Assembly (NCBI RefSeq): GCF_002208095.1
Contig: NZ_CP017990.1
Location: forward strand, 2,790,001 to 2,854,000
Length of the DNA stretch: 64,000 bases
Direction of reading: 5' to 3'
Origin: Enterobacter cloacae complex sp. ECNIH7
GTDB taxonomy: Bacteria; Pseudomonadota; Gammaproteobacteria; Enterobacterales; Enterobacteriaceae
Shown: positions 9,949 to 18,251 of the stretch, in pieces
How positions within the stretch are numbered: position 1 is the stretch's first letter
Layout of the letters: each line of letters begins with the position of its first letter
The notes under the pieces: model-generated
The model's input: only the letters and a program-made list of their open reading frames with translations
The model's database searches: none
What the model was told of the DNA's origin: nothing
Translations under genes and position numbers: made by a program

Positions 9949-12938
9949 TTCAGGTATACGCTCCCGCTGTCGATCCAGTAGTGGCTACCGCTGTGTCGGC
10001 GATCGGCCAGGGTATTCAGTTTGAAGGTTAATGCGTCAGGGGCAACCGGCGTGCCGTCCTGCAGCCAGGCATCGCTCAGCTCGAAGGCCTCAGGGCCTTC
10101 CTGCTTGCTGCCGCCGCAGAGCTTCAGCCGCACGTTCAGCACGCCGTCACCGGCAATGGCTTTCGCCAGTTCAGCCGAGTTGATGCTGAGCGTGTAGAGC
10201 GGCGTGGCGGGCCAGCGCGCGTTCGCCAGCTGGCGAAAGCCGAGGGTAACGTTACCGCGCAGCGGGAAGTGCAGACGCGCGTCGAGCTTCGCGCCCGGCT
10301 TATCGAGGTCGATATCCTGATACCATACGTTTTCCTCGCGCAGGGTATTAACAGTGTTATCCAGCACGCCGAGATACCGCACGGTTGAATACGCGCCAAT
10401 GTCCGCGGCTTTAAAGTTGAAGCGCGGCAGACGCAGGTCCAGCGCCAGGCTGCAGAGCATGGCCCCCACGGCGGCCGTCGATTTCGGGTTGCCAATGCGC
10501 CCCTGCTGGCTGAACGGATACCACTCGTGCACCTGGTATTTATCCAGCCAGACGATACGGTTTACCGGCACCGGCTGCAGATGACGAATCAGCGCCTGAA
10601 CGCCAGGCAGGCAGCCGGGGCGTCCGGTGATCAGCAGAATATCGCAGCTGTAATGGGATATCGCCTCGCACACCGCGTGAAGCGGCGAGGCCAGCGTAAA
10701 CTGCCCGGCCAGCATTGCATCCTGCATTTCGCGGAAGTTCACATGCAGCGGCACCGCGAACAGGTCAAACGCGTCTGAACCCGCAGGCAGGGCATGGTCG
10801 ATCGCCTGCTGCAGATAATTCATTACGTTGCGGGTCGGTTTCTGCGGCAGGAGATCGCCAAAGGTGGCATGCAGACCGGCCAGCGGATCGTCAACGTCGC
10901 TCGATTCCCACGCGGCAAGAATAGCGTGGCCAATCGGCATAAAGAGCTGAAGCGCCGTCTGCTGACGGAGTACCGCCTGGGTATCGATGCGCCCGGAGTC
11001 GCCGAACAGCGACGCCATCAGCAGCGAAGCGTCCGCGATACCGGATTTCTGCAGCTGCGTTTGCAGCGCGGGCAACACGTAGCGCTGAATCACGTCCAGA
11101 AGCGTGTCGTCGCCCGCGACTTTAAAGCCTTCACGGAACAGCAGCTGCGGGGTGATTTTGACGTTATTGCCGGAGCCGTCATCTAGCTGATAATGGGTGA
11201 TCGCCATATCCGTTGTGCCGCCGCCGATGTCGATGGACGCGACGCGCAGTGCGCGGCCCGGCTGGCTACCCGGCTCAGGCTCACGGTCCGGGCGGGCCAG
11301 GGAGGCGAAGAAGGCTTCGGTCTGACCGCCAAAGCGGGAGATCGCTTCGTTATACAGCCAGACCAGCTGACCGCAGCTGGCTTCATCCCACTCCATCTGG
11401 ATTTCAGGAACCGGCACCACGCTTTTATCCTGCTGTTTGCGGGTGACGAAATCCTCATCCTGCGGGTGCCAGCCCATCGCTTTCCAGACGATGGCGATGG
11501 CTTCAAACATGCGGCGACGGAAAATTTCGCGCTCCTGCTTGGGCATGGCCGAGGGCAGGGTCAGGATCAGGGTGCGCAGCTGGCGCGGCGACGCCGGGAA
11601 GCCCAGACGCAGGCGCGTGGCGACACTGTTGATCTGCCCCAGCGCCTGCGCCAGCAGCTCGCACAGCATGTGCGTCATCAGCGTACTGCGGCTGTACTGC
11701 GGCGAGAAGACCGGCAGCCGCTCGTCCTGCGGCAGCGTGAAGAGCGGCTCGCCGTCGTCGTTCATCAGGTTCATCAGCGGAAACGCGGTGGCAAGCGGCT
11801 CACGCTGGGTTTTGCTGTTCATCTGGCTAAAGCGCCAGTCCTGCACAACCGGCGTTTCATCCCACAGGTAGCGACGCGGGCTGGAGATGCCGCTGTTGCC
11901 TTCGGTCCCCAGACGCTGCATCGCCAGCTTGCGGGCTTCATCGCCCACGCGAACAATTGACGGCCAGACAAAGGCATCTTCGCGACCGCTTTCAACCGAG
12001 AAGTGCTGCTTGCCAAAGCGCGCTTCCGAAAACTCAAGGCGGCTGGTGAACAGGGGCGCATTCAGGAACTGCGGCTCGCTTAGCGAGCGGACCTGCAGCT
12101 CGGCGGTCTGGCGCAGGCCATCGTTGGCGTCGCCGTGGTCTTCAATAATGACGCCGCAGGTGTGGGTATTGCCCACGTCGAGGATCAGGTCGACCGGAAT
12201 GGCTGGCGTGCTGAGCGTATGGGTGACAAATTTCACTTCCGGTACGGTGAGCTGTTCACCGAGCATGGTCAGCAGGTTAAGCCAGTGGGCCTGATATTCA
12301 AAACTGCGCATCGCCTGCTGCAGGTCGCGTTCAGAGCGGTTCTCAACGCCGTCGGCATACTGGGTAAACGCCTCGCGCAGCCAGCCGTCAATCCAGGTCT
12401 GGTCGAGGAAACTTTCAACTTCGTTGTCTCGCCAGGCCAGCGCGAATCGGGTCCCGTTGAGAATATCGTTTTCAACCGGGGACAGGGCGGACGTGGCGTG
12501 TTCTGCAATCTGGCTGTCAAGGGCGAGCGTGACGCGGTGCGTATTGCCCGCCGTATCGGGTGTATCCAGCCTGCGCACCTGAACGCGGGCCCAGTTATCA
12601 GGCCCCTCAACAAAGGTTCGCGGTGGGTTGAAGCGCAGGAACGGAACAGGAAGCCAGACGCCGTCCAGCACCGTCAGAGACTGATGCAGCGGGAGGGTGG
12701 TTTCCGGTTTGACCACTTCAGGCTGCCCGCCGTTCGTGCCCGGGAGGGTATAGCGCCCGTTGACCAGGTCGAAATCGAGGCGCAAAAGCGGACCGTTCGC
12801 GGTTTTACGTACGAAGCGCCCGTTGCTGGCGGTGTCCTGCGGCGTCAGACCGAAATCAAGGAACTGTACGCCGCTGTTGGCAATAAGCGTGACGCTTTGT
12901 TTATAGTCGCAAAGATTAACCAGCATAGGATCAGGCAC
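9945..12938 (-). CDS. srfB: SrfB virulence-factor family protein, ASKHA (actin/Hsp70-fold) ATPase-like
   Basis: 997 residues, typical SrfB length. Two phosphate-binding loops of the actin/Hsp70/sugar-kinase superfamily are clear: LILDVGNTHTCG (251-262) and ASIDIGGGTTDMAI (567-580). An adenosine-type loop LLITGRPGCLPG lies at about 768-779. The N-terminal 240 residues and the C-terminal 190 are beta-rich flanks specific to SrfB. No signal peptide, so it is probably cytoplasmic or peripheral to SrfA. It overlaps srfA by 8 bp and srfC by 4 bp. Whether it polymerises, acts as a chaperone or is exported is not decided by sequence. Confidence 0.85.
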   Translation of the reverse strand: MPDPMLVNLCDYKQSVTLIANSGVQFLDFGLTPQDTASNGRFVRKTANGPLLRLDFDLVNGRYTLPGTNGGQPEVVKPETTLPLHQSLTVLDGVWLPVPFLRFNPPRTFVEGPDNWARVQVRRLDTPDTAGNTHRVTLALDSQIAEHATSALSPVENDILNGTRFALAWRDNEVESFLDQTWIDGWLREAFTQYADGVENRSERDLQQAMRSFEYQAHWLNLLTMLGEQLTVPEVKFVTHTLSTPAIPVDLILDVGNTHTCGVIIEDHGDANDGLRQTAELQVRSLSEPQFLNAPLFTSRLEFSEARFGKQHFSVESGREDAFVWPSIVRVGDEARKLAMQRLGTEGNSGISSPRRYLWDETPVVQDWRFSQMNSKTQREPLATAFPLMNLMNDDGEPLFTLPQDERLPVFSPQYSRSTLMTHMLCELLAQALGQINSVATRLRLGFPASPRQLRTLILTLPSAMPKQEREIFRRRMFEAIAIVWKAMGWHPQDEDFVTRKQQDKSVVPVPEIQMEWDEASCGQLVWLYNEAISRFGGQTEAFFASLARPDREPEPGSQPGRALRVASIDIGGGTTDMAITHYQLDDGSGNNVKITPQLLFREGFKVAGDDTLLDVIQRYVLPALQTQLQKSGIADASLLMASLFGDSGRIDTQAVLRQQTALQLFMPIGHAILAAWESSDVDDPLAGLHATFGDLLPQKPTRNVMNYLQQAIDHALPAGSDAFDLFAVPLHVNFREMQDAMLAGQFTLASPLHAVCEAISHYSCDILLITGRPGCLPGVQALIRHLQPVPVNRIVWLDKYQVHEWYPFSQQGRIGNPKSTAAVGAMLCSLALDLRLPRFNFKAADIGAYSTVRYLGVLDNTVNTLREENVWYQDIDLDKPGAKLDARLHFPLRGNVTLGFRQLANARWPATPLYTLSINSAELAKAIAGDGVLNVRLKLCGGSKQEGPEAFELSDAWLQDGTPVAPDALTFKLNTLADRRHSGSHYWIDSGSVYLK

Positions 12939-14277
12939 CTGCTTTCTTGAACGTCAGGGGAACGACGGTATTGGCATCATAACGGGCGCGACATTCTGCG
13001 ATATCGCTGGCGCCTGCTTTACAGGCAACCTCCGGCATCGGGTAGCGGGAGCCGTCGGTGCAGCGGGCAGTACCGCGACTTTTAATCATCAGCTCGCCGT
13101 TGCTGTGCAGGCCGGAGAAGACCTCCGCGCGGCAGACAACGTTGTCGCCATGGACAACCCGGGCGAAGCCTTTATTGTTCTGGATCTGATAGCGCATTGA
13201 CGGCGGCTTGCCGGTGACCGGATCTTTCACGTCCAGAACCGCACGCCAGGTACCGTTCAGGAAACGCGTCGATCCCGCTTTCACCTGATTCGCTTCCATC
13301 ACCATGGCGTCTTTCGGGATGGCGACAATCACCACCGGGGCGGGCTGTGGTGCAGGAACGGGAGCAGGCTCTTTTTCTTTGCTTGCCAGGACCTCTGCCT
13401 GATGCAGCGGTAATTTCATGGCCAGCGGCTCAACCGCTTTGATCGGCTTTGGCGCAATCTCTACGGGCTGAGGGGCGGGCACCGGGGCGGGCTCAGCGGA
13501 AGGCGACTGTTTTGGCCACAGCAGCGGGGCGGCAACGGCGGCAACGATCACCGCGGCAACCGGCAGCGTCCACAGGGGAACGCGGCGCTTTTTCGCGACG
13601 ATCGGCACAGCCGGTTCCTGAACGGGTTGCGCAACGACGGGGGTCGGTTCGGGCTCATACAGTTCCTCCGGCGTGATGCGCACCACCGTGGAAGGGGCGA
13701 TCAGCGGCTCGTCGGCGTGTTCGAAGGCCACAACCGGTTCTGGCTCAGGCTCGGGTTCAGGATCTTCAATCACAACGGGGGCGGGCTCAGGGACCAGCGA
13801 TTCACGCAGGCAGTCGAGGACATCTTCGCGCGCATTTTCGTTCAGGTTTACAAACCCCCAGAAGCTGATGACCGGCTTTCCGTCCACCAGGAACAGGAAG
13901 TTTTCACCCGGGAACTGAAACGCCTTTGACAGCAGAGAACCAAAAAGCTGCTGTGCGGTTTTGGGCGACTGGAGGCATTTCTTGCTTAACGACTCAACGC
14001 TGGCGAGCGTGTTTTCCAGATAGCGCAGGGCGCGATAACGGTCATCTTCATCGGCCGCTTTCCAGCTGGTTACGCTCCCTTCGACGGGGGAATACCAGTC
14101 CACGCGGTCACCGCTGTCGTTGACCTGAGGAATAGCCAGACAGTCGACGATGGCCTGTTGTTTGCGCAACCGGAGCGCTTCCCGGATTTGTAACGCTGAT
14201 TCAAAAACGGCTTGTCCGCCGCCGCCAACGGCCTGAAAGTCATCCAGGTTACCGCTGCGTAAAAGAGTTTTTGCCAC
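12931..14277 (-). CDS. srfA: SrfA-like single-pass membrane protein
   Basis: 448 residues and first gene of the srfABC operon. A cytoplasmic N-domain (1-160) is followed by a Pro-Glu-rich linker (PEPEPEPEP, ~173-181), a basic patch KKRR (229-232), one membrane helix (~233-254), a Pro-Ala-rich spacer and a C-terminal domain with four cysteines (~350-448). The positive-inside rule puts the C-domain in the periplasm, so SrfA could anchor SrfB/SrfC to the inner membrane. No enzymatic motif was seen. The start ATG at 14277 is the first in frame; the family name is assigned mainly from operon context and architecture. Confidence 0.72.
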   Translation of the reverse strand: MAKTLLRSGNLDDFQAVGGGGQAVFESALQIREALRLRKQQAIVDCLAIPQVNDSGDRVDWYSPVEGSVTSWKAADEDDRYRALRYLENTLASVESLSKKCLQSPKTAQQLFGSLLSKAFQFPGENFLFLVDGKPVISFWGFVNLNENAREDVLDCLRESLVPEPAPVVIEDPEPEPEPEPVVAFEHADEPLIAPSTVVRITPEELYEPEPTPVVAQPVQEPAVPIVAKKRRVPLWTLPVAAVIVAAVAAPLLWPKQSPSAEPAPVPAPQPVEIAPKPIKAVEPLAMKLPLHQAEVLASKEKEPAPVPAPQPAPVVIVAIPKDAMVMEANQVKAGSTRFLNGTWRAVLDVKDPVTGKPPSMRYQIQNNKGFARVVHGDNVVCRAEVFSGLHSNGELMIKSRGTARCTDGSRYPMPEVACKAGASDIAECRARYDANTVVPLTFKKAGA

Positions 14278-14560
14278 GATTTGATCCCATATACTTCTTC
14301 ACACCGTTACTTTAACGAAACGAGGAAGCAACCAAACGGGGGAAGAGACGCTAAAAGGACCGATTTCTTGCGGCATAGAAAGTGACGGTTGTGCTTGACG
14401 AATAATGGCCCTTAAGGCAAATCACCTTTTGGGGTGCTGGCTGTTAAAACAGCAAAAAACGCGGCTTTAGAATAACCTGATAGTGTTTCGTTATTTGCCA
14501 GGTCATATCGCCTGTGCTGTTATTACTGTCTTATATAATAAAACTGTCAGGGTTATAACC

Positions 14561-16159
14561 ATGTCTACAGGGAAAACACTGCTCGCCCTTGCGCTGAGCG
14601 CGCTGTTACCAGCCGGTGCCGCATGGGCGGCAAAAAACGACACCCTTATTTACTGTTCTGAAGCGTCTCCCGAGTCCTTCAACCCGCAAATCGCCAGCTC
14701 TGGCCCGTCTTTTGTGGCCAGCTCTCAGGTACTGTACAACCGCCTGATCAATTTCGACCCGGTGAAAAACACACCGGTTCCGTCGCTGGCGGAGTCCTGG
14801 ACGATTTCGCCGGACGGTAAGACGTATACCTTTGCCCTGCGCAAAGGGGTGAAGTTCAACAGCAATAAATACTTCAAACCGACGCGCGACTTTAACGCCG
14901 ATGACGTTATTTTCTCTGTTCTGCGTCAGAAAGACCCTAAACACCCGTATCACAACGTGTCGCAGGGCAACTACGAATACTTTAACGATGTCGGGCTCGA
15001 TAAGCTGATTCAGGACGTGAAAAAGGTCGACGATTATCACGTTCAGTTCACCCTCAGCGAGCCCAACGCCGCGTTTCTGGCCGACTGGGGGATGGATTTC
15101 GCCTCAATTCTTTCCGCCGAATACGCCGACGCGATGCTGAAAAAAGGCACGCCTGAAAACGTAGACACCTGGCCGATTGGCACCGGGCCTTATGTGCTGC
15201 AGCAGTACAAGGTGGATTCGCTGATCCGCTATGTCGCTAATCCGAACTACTGGGAAGGCGAGGTGCCGACGAAGCATCTCATCTTCTCCATTACGCCGAA
15301 TGTGGAAACCCGCCTGGCGAAGCTGCAGACCAACGAGTGCCAGATCATTCCTGCACCGTCCCCGGTTCAGTTTGACGCCATCAAGAACAACAAAGACCTG
15401 ACGCTGCACTCGGTCGATGCGCTGAACGTCGGCTATCTGGCGTTCAACACCGAGAAAAAACCGTTTGATAACGTGCTGGTGCGCCAGGCGCTTAACTACG
15501 CGACCGACAAGAAGGCGATCGTCAATGCGGTCTTTATGGGATCCGGTACGGTGGCAAAATCGCCGATCCCGCCAAATATGCTGGGCTTTAATAAAGACCT
15601 GAAGGACTACAGCTACGATCCTGAAAAAGCGAAAGCGCTGCTGAAGCAGGCGGGGCTGGAGAAGGGGGCGGAAGTCACGCTGTGGTCAATGCCGGTTCAG
15701 CGTCCTTATAACCCGAACTCGCGCCGTATCGCAGAGATGATCCAGAGCGACTGGGCGAAAGTCGGCGTGAAGGCCAAAATTGTCTCTTACGAGTGGGGTG
15801 AATATCTCTCCGGAATGCGTAAAGGCGAACATGACTCCGCGCTGTTTGGCTGGATGTCCGATAACGGTGACCCTGATAACTTTGCCGACGTGCTGCTGGG
15901 CTGCAACAGCATTAAAACCGGATCAAACGCCGCGCGCTGGTGCGATAAGGGTTATGATGCTCTGGTGCAAAAAGCGAAGCTGACCAGCAACCCGGCCGAG
16001 CGCGCGAAACTCTACGGCCAGGCGCAGGAGATCTTCTACCAGCAGGCGCCGTGGATCGCACTGGCAAACGGGAAAACGTTCTATGCAACCCGCAGCAACG
16101 TGACCGGATACAGCGTGAGCCTGATGGGCAGCGATTTCTCCAAAGCGAAGCTGAACTAA
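14561..16159 (+). CDS. DppA-like ABC transporter substrate-binding protein (peptide family)
   Basis: 532 residues, close to DppA in length and strongly similar throughout (family-5 solute-binding protein: YCSEASPESFNPQ, NPIGTGP-like PIGTGPYVLQQY, MPVQRPYNPNSRRIAEMIQ, SYEWGEYL). Start set at ATG 14561, which gives a signal peptide ending AWA-AKND; upstream in-frame codons would add a non-signal extension. A periplasmic receptor for dipeptides or heme-like ligands is expected. No permease or ATPase genes are adjacent, so it must share a transporter encoded elsewhere (Dpp-type). It is divergent from srfA and lies in the segment inserted between ortT and ydcY. Confidence 0.85.
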   Translation: MSTGKTLLALALSALLPAGAAWAAKNDTLIYCSEASPESFNPQIASSGPSFVASSQVLYNRLINFDPVKNTPVPSLAESWTISPDGKTYTFALRKGVKFNSNKYFKPTRDFNADDVIFSVLRQKDPKHPYHNVSQGNYEYFNDVGLDKLIQDVKKVDDYHVQFTLSEPNAAFLADWGMDFASILSAEYADAMLKKGTPENVDTWPIGTGPYVLQQYKVDSLIRYVANPNYWEGEVPTKHLIFSITPNVETRLAKLQTNECQIIPAPSPVQFDAIKNNKDLTLHSVDALNVGYLAFNTEKKPFDNVLVRQALNYATDKKAIVNAVFMGSGTVAKSPIPPNMLGFNKDLKDYSYDPEKAKALLKQAGLEKGAEVTLWSMPVQRPYNPNSRRIAEMIQSDWAKVGVKAKIVSYEWGEYLSGMRKGEHDSALFGWMSDNGDPDNFADVLLGCNSIKTGSNAARWCDKGYDALVQKAKLTSNPAERAKLYGQAQEIFYQQAPWIALANGKTFYATRSNVTGYSVSLMGSDFSKAKLN

Positions 16160-16169
16160 GCGTTTTATC

Positions 16170-16242
16170 GCCGGGTGGCGGCTACGCCTTACCCGGCCTA
16201 CATTTGGCACCCGTAGGCCCGGCAAGCGTAGCGCCACCGGGC
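16170..16242. repeat. REP/BIME pair
   Basis: Inverted REP units 16170-16202 and 16213-16242 (GTAGGCCCGGCAAGCGTAGC), between the DppA-like gene and ydcY. Together with the REP pair at 7667 this places REP clusters near both ends of the srf segment. Confidence 0.82.
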
Positions 16243-16260
16243 ACATGACAAGGAGTGACA

Positions 16261-16494
16261 ATGTCACATTTAAGCGAAGTTACCACCCGTGTCGATGCCG
16301 CCATCGAAGAGAGCGTGATTACCCACATGAATGAACTGCTGATCGAATTAAGCGATGACGCAGATCTCAGCCGTGAAGAACGCTACACCCAGCAGCAGCG
16401 TCTGCGTACCGCGATTTCGCACCACGGTAAGCAGCATAAAGAGGAGTTGGACGCGCGTGAGGAACAGCTGACCAAAGGCGGCACCATACTGTAA
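16261..16494 (+). CDS. ydcY: Conserved small protein YdcY (DUF2526)
   Basis: 77 residues, same length and pattern as E. coli YdcY (start MSHL, AAIEESVI, ending TKGGTIL). Highly charged and helical, cytoplasmic, function unknown. ATG 16261 follows AAGGAGTGAC; an in-frame ATG at 16255 overlaps that ribosome site. Confidence 0.9.
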   Translation: MSHLSEVTTRVDAAIEESVITHMNELLIELSDDADLSREERYTQQQRLRTAISHHGKQHKEELDAREEQLTKGGTIL

Positions 16495-16497
16495 CGA

Positions 16498-16947
16498 TCA
16501 AAACTGGCGTCGCGCCACCAGCCAGGCCCCGACGACCAGCATCACCGCGCCGCACGCCGGGCCAATGAGGGCGCGGAGCGGAATGCCGTTGCTCCTCAGC
16601 ACGTCCATCACCAGCCCGCCAATCAGCTGGCTTGCCACCAGCACGGCGATAGTCGTCGCCGCGCCAACGTTCTGATACCCGCTGATGCTGGCAAACACGA
16701 AAAACGACCCCAGCAGCCCCGGAATAAGCGTCCACCAGCGTACCGTTGCGGCCAGCTCGCTGAATCCGGCGACGCCCTGTTTCAGCAGCAGAATGCTGAC
16801 AAACAGCACAATGCCGACCAGAGAGTTCAGCAGCATCGCGATAAGAATGGTGGAGGAGGACTGGGTGATACGCACCATTAAGGTATTTTGCAATACCAGT
16901 CCAATTCCCGCCGCCACCAGAAACGCCAGCGTCAGTGACTGATTCAT
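16498..16947 (-). CDS. ydcZ: DMT-family inner-membrane protein YdcZ
   Basis: 149 residues with four to five hydrophobic helices, nearly the same as E. coli YdcZ (DUF606/EamA-like small DMT family). Probable small-molecule exporter half; substrate unknown. Its ATG overlaps the mnaT stop by 4 bp (ATGA), so ydcZ is the second gene of an mnaT-ydcZ operon. Confidence 0.9.
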   Translation of the reverse strand: MNQSLTLAFLVAAGIGLVLQNTLMVRITQSSSTILIAMLLNSLVGIVLFVSILLLKQGVAGFSELAATVRWWTLIPGLLGSFFVFASISGYQNVGAATTIAVLVASQLIGGLVMDVLRSNGIPLRALIGPACGAVMLVVGAWLVARRQF

Positions 16948-17462
16948 GGGATAGCGTCCGGATCGCTGCGCTCGTCCAGCTGCAGCTGCATAAAGGTCAA
17001 GTCCAGCCAGCGGCCAAACTTGGTTCCCACCTGCGGCATCTGCCCCGTGGTGACAAAACCAAGCGTTTCATGGAGATGAATCGAGGCATGGTTTTGCGCT
17101 TCAATGCCGGCCACCATTACGTGTTTACCGATGGCGCGGGCCTCGTTTATCAGCGCGATCATCAGCGTGCGGCCAATGCCTTTGCCCTGATGGTCCGGGT
17201 GGACGTAGACCGAATGCTCAACCGTATGACGGAAACCGTCGAAGGCGCGCCAGTCGCCGAAAGAGGCGTAACCGGTGATCGCACCGTCCTCTTCACTCAC
17301 CAGAACCGGGTAACCCGCGAGCGTGCGCGCCTCAAACCAGGCGATTCGGTTATCGGTATCGACGGTTTTATCGTTCCAGATCGCGGCAGTATGCAGCACC
17401 GCGTGGTTGTAGATTTCGCCTATCGCAGCGCAGTCTTCCTTGCAGGCATGACGAACGATCAT
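16944..17462 (-). CDS. mnaT: L-amino acid N-acyltransferase MnaT (YncA)
   Basis: 172 residues, GNAT fold. The acetyl-CoA loop is seen as VYVHPDHQGKGIGRTLM (~91-107), and the C-terminal VGTKFGRWLDLTFMQ matches E. coli MnaT. It acetylates L-methionine and related toxic analogues such as methionine sulfoximine or phosphinothricin. Translationally coupled to ydcZ and divergent from an XRE-cupin regulator, with shared operator-like repeats between them. Confidence 0.9.
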   Translation of the reverse strand: MIVRHACKEDCAAIGEIYNHAVLHTAAIWNDKTVDTDNRIAWFEARTLAGYPVLVSEEDGAITGYASFGDWRAFDGFRHTVEHSVYVHPDHQGKGIGRTLMIALINEARAIGKHVMVAGIEAQNHASIHLHETLGFVTTGQMPQVGTKFGRWLDLTFMQLQLDERSDPDAIP

Positions 17463-17482
17463 GATTAACCCTCTGTGTGTTG

Positions 17483-17500
17483 TTCACTATAGTGTTACGT
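17483..17500. promoter_or_regulatory. Operator-like repeat, copy 1 (mnaT side)
   Basis: TTCACTATAGTGTTACGT contains the perfect palindrome CACTATAGTG (17485-17494). 15 of 18 bases match copy 2 at 17592, 109 bp away. It lies about 20 bp upstream of mnaT. Probably bound by the divergent XRE-cupin regulator (inference). Confidence 0.5.
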
Positions 17501-17591
17501 TATTCCTACGATATTACACAACCGTATAGCCCGAACGCTACGGCATAAGCCATATTTTTTTGTTATCAAAAGCCCATTGAAATGCCTTTCA

Positions 17592-17609
17592 TACACTATA
17601 GTATGACGT
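17592..17609. promoter_or_regulatory. Operator-like repeat, copy 2 (regulator side)
   Basis: TACACTATAGTATGACGT, the second copy, ends one base before the ATG of the XRE-cupin gene. Bound protein here would block the ribosome site and probably the promoter, as expected for autorepression. Confidence 0.5.
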
Positions 17610-17610
17610 C

Positions 17611-18186
17611 ATGAACACCATAACAGACACGATGAATCAACGGATTAGCGCAAGAATTCGCCTTGAACGCGAGTCTCGCGGATGGTCCCTGAGCGAGCTT
17701 GCTGACCGGGCAGGGGTCTCGCGCGCGATGATCCACAAGATTGAACGCGGAGACAGCAGCCCGACAGCCACCTTGCTTGCTCGCCTGTCCGGCGCGTTTG
17801 GCATCAGCATGTCAACGCTTATTGCCCGGGCCGAAATGCAGGAGGGCAAGCTGCTGCGCCTTGCAAACCAGCCCGTCTGGCGAGATCCGCAGACGCACTA
17901 TCTCCGCCGCCATGTTTCTCCCCGCACCGATCTGCCCATCGACCTTGTTCAGGTTGAACTGCCCGCGGGCAGCGATGTTCCGATGCCTGCCTCTTCTTAT
18001 GCGCTGGCACGTCAGCTTATCTGGCTCCAGTCCGGCGAGCTGGTGTTTCTGGAGGGCGATACGCGCCATGAAATGCACGCCGGAGACTGTCTCGAGCTGG
18101 GGCCGCCAAATGACTGCAGGTTCATCAACGAAACGAATGAAACCTGCATCTATCTGGTTGTACGGCTTAACCAGTCTGCCTCGTAA
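17611..18186 (+). CDS. XRE-family regulator with C-terminal cupin
   Basis: 191 residues. An N-terminal helix-turn-helix (residues ~12-66, with LSELADRAGVSRAMIHKIER) is followed by a small cupin sensor domain (~110-187, with ELVFLEGDTRHEMHAGDCLE). This two-domain type usually represses or activates a neighbouring metabolic gene in response to a small ligand. It is divergent from mnaT-ydcZ and 65 bp before curA on the same strand. It is not part of the E. coli K-12 gene order I recall here. Confidence 0.85.
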   Translation: MNTITDTMNQRISARIRLERESRGWSLSELADRAGVSRAMIHKIERGDSSPTATLLARLSGAFGISMSTLIARAEMQEGKLLRLANQPVWRDPQTHYLRRHVSPRTDLPIDLVQVELPAGSDVPMPASSYALARQLIWLQSGELVFLEGDTRHEMHAGDCLELGPPNDCRFINETNETCIYLVVRLNQSAS

Positions 18187-18251
18187 TGCTAATGCGATAA
18201 CGCCGATCGTGAGCCAGGCTGTAATGACATTTGTACCAGAAGGAGATCCCG

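Noticed and set aside
14278..14560. SsrB-type or other specific regulator site upstream of srfA
   Set aside because: The divergent region is AT-rich in parts but no site matched a known consensus convincingly.
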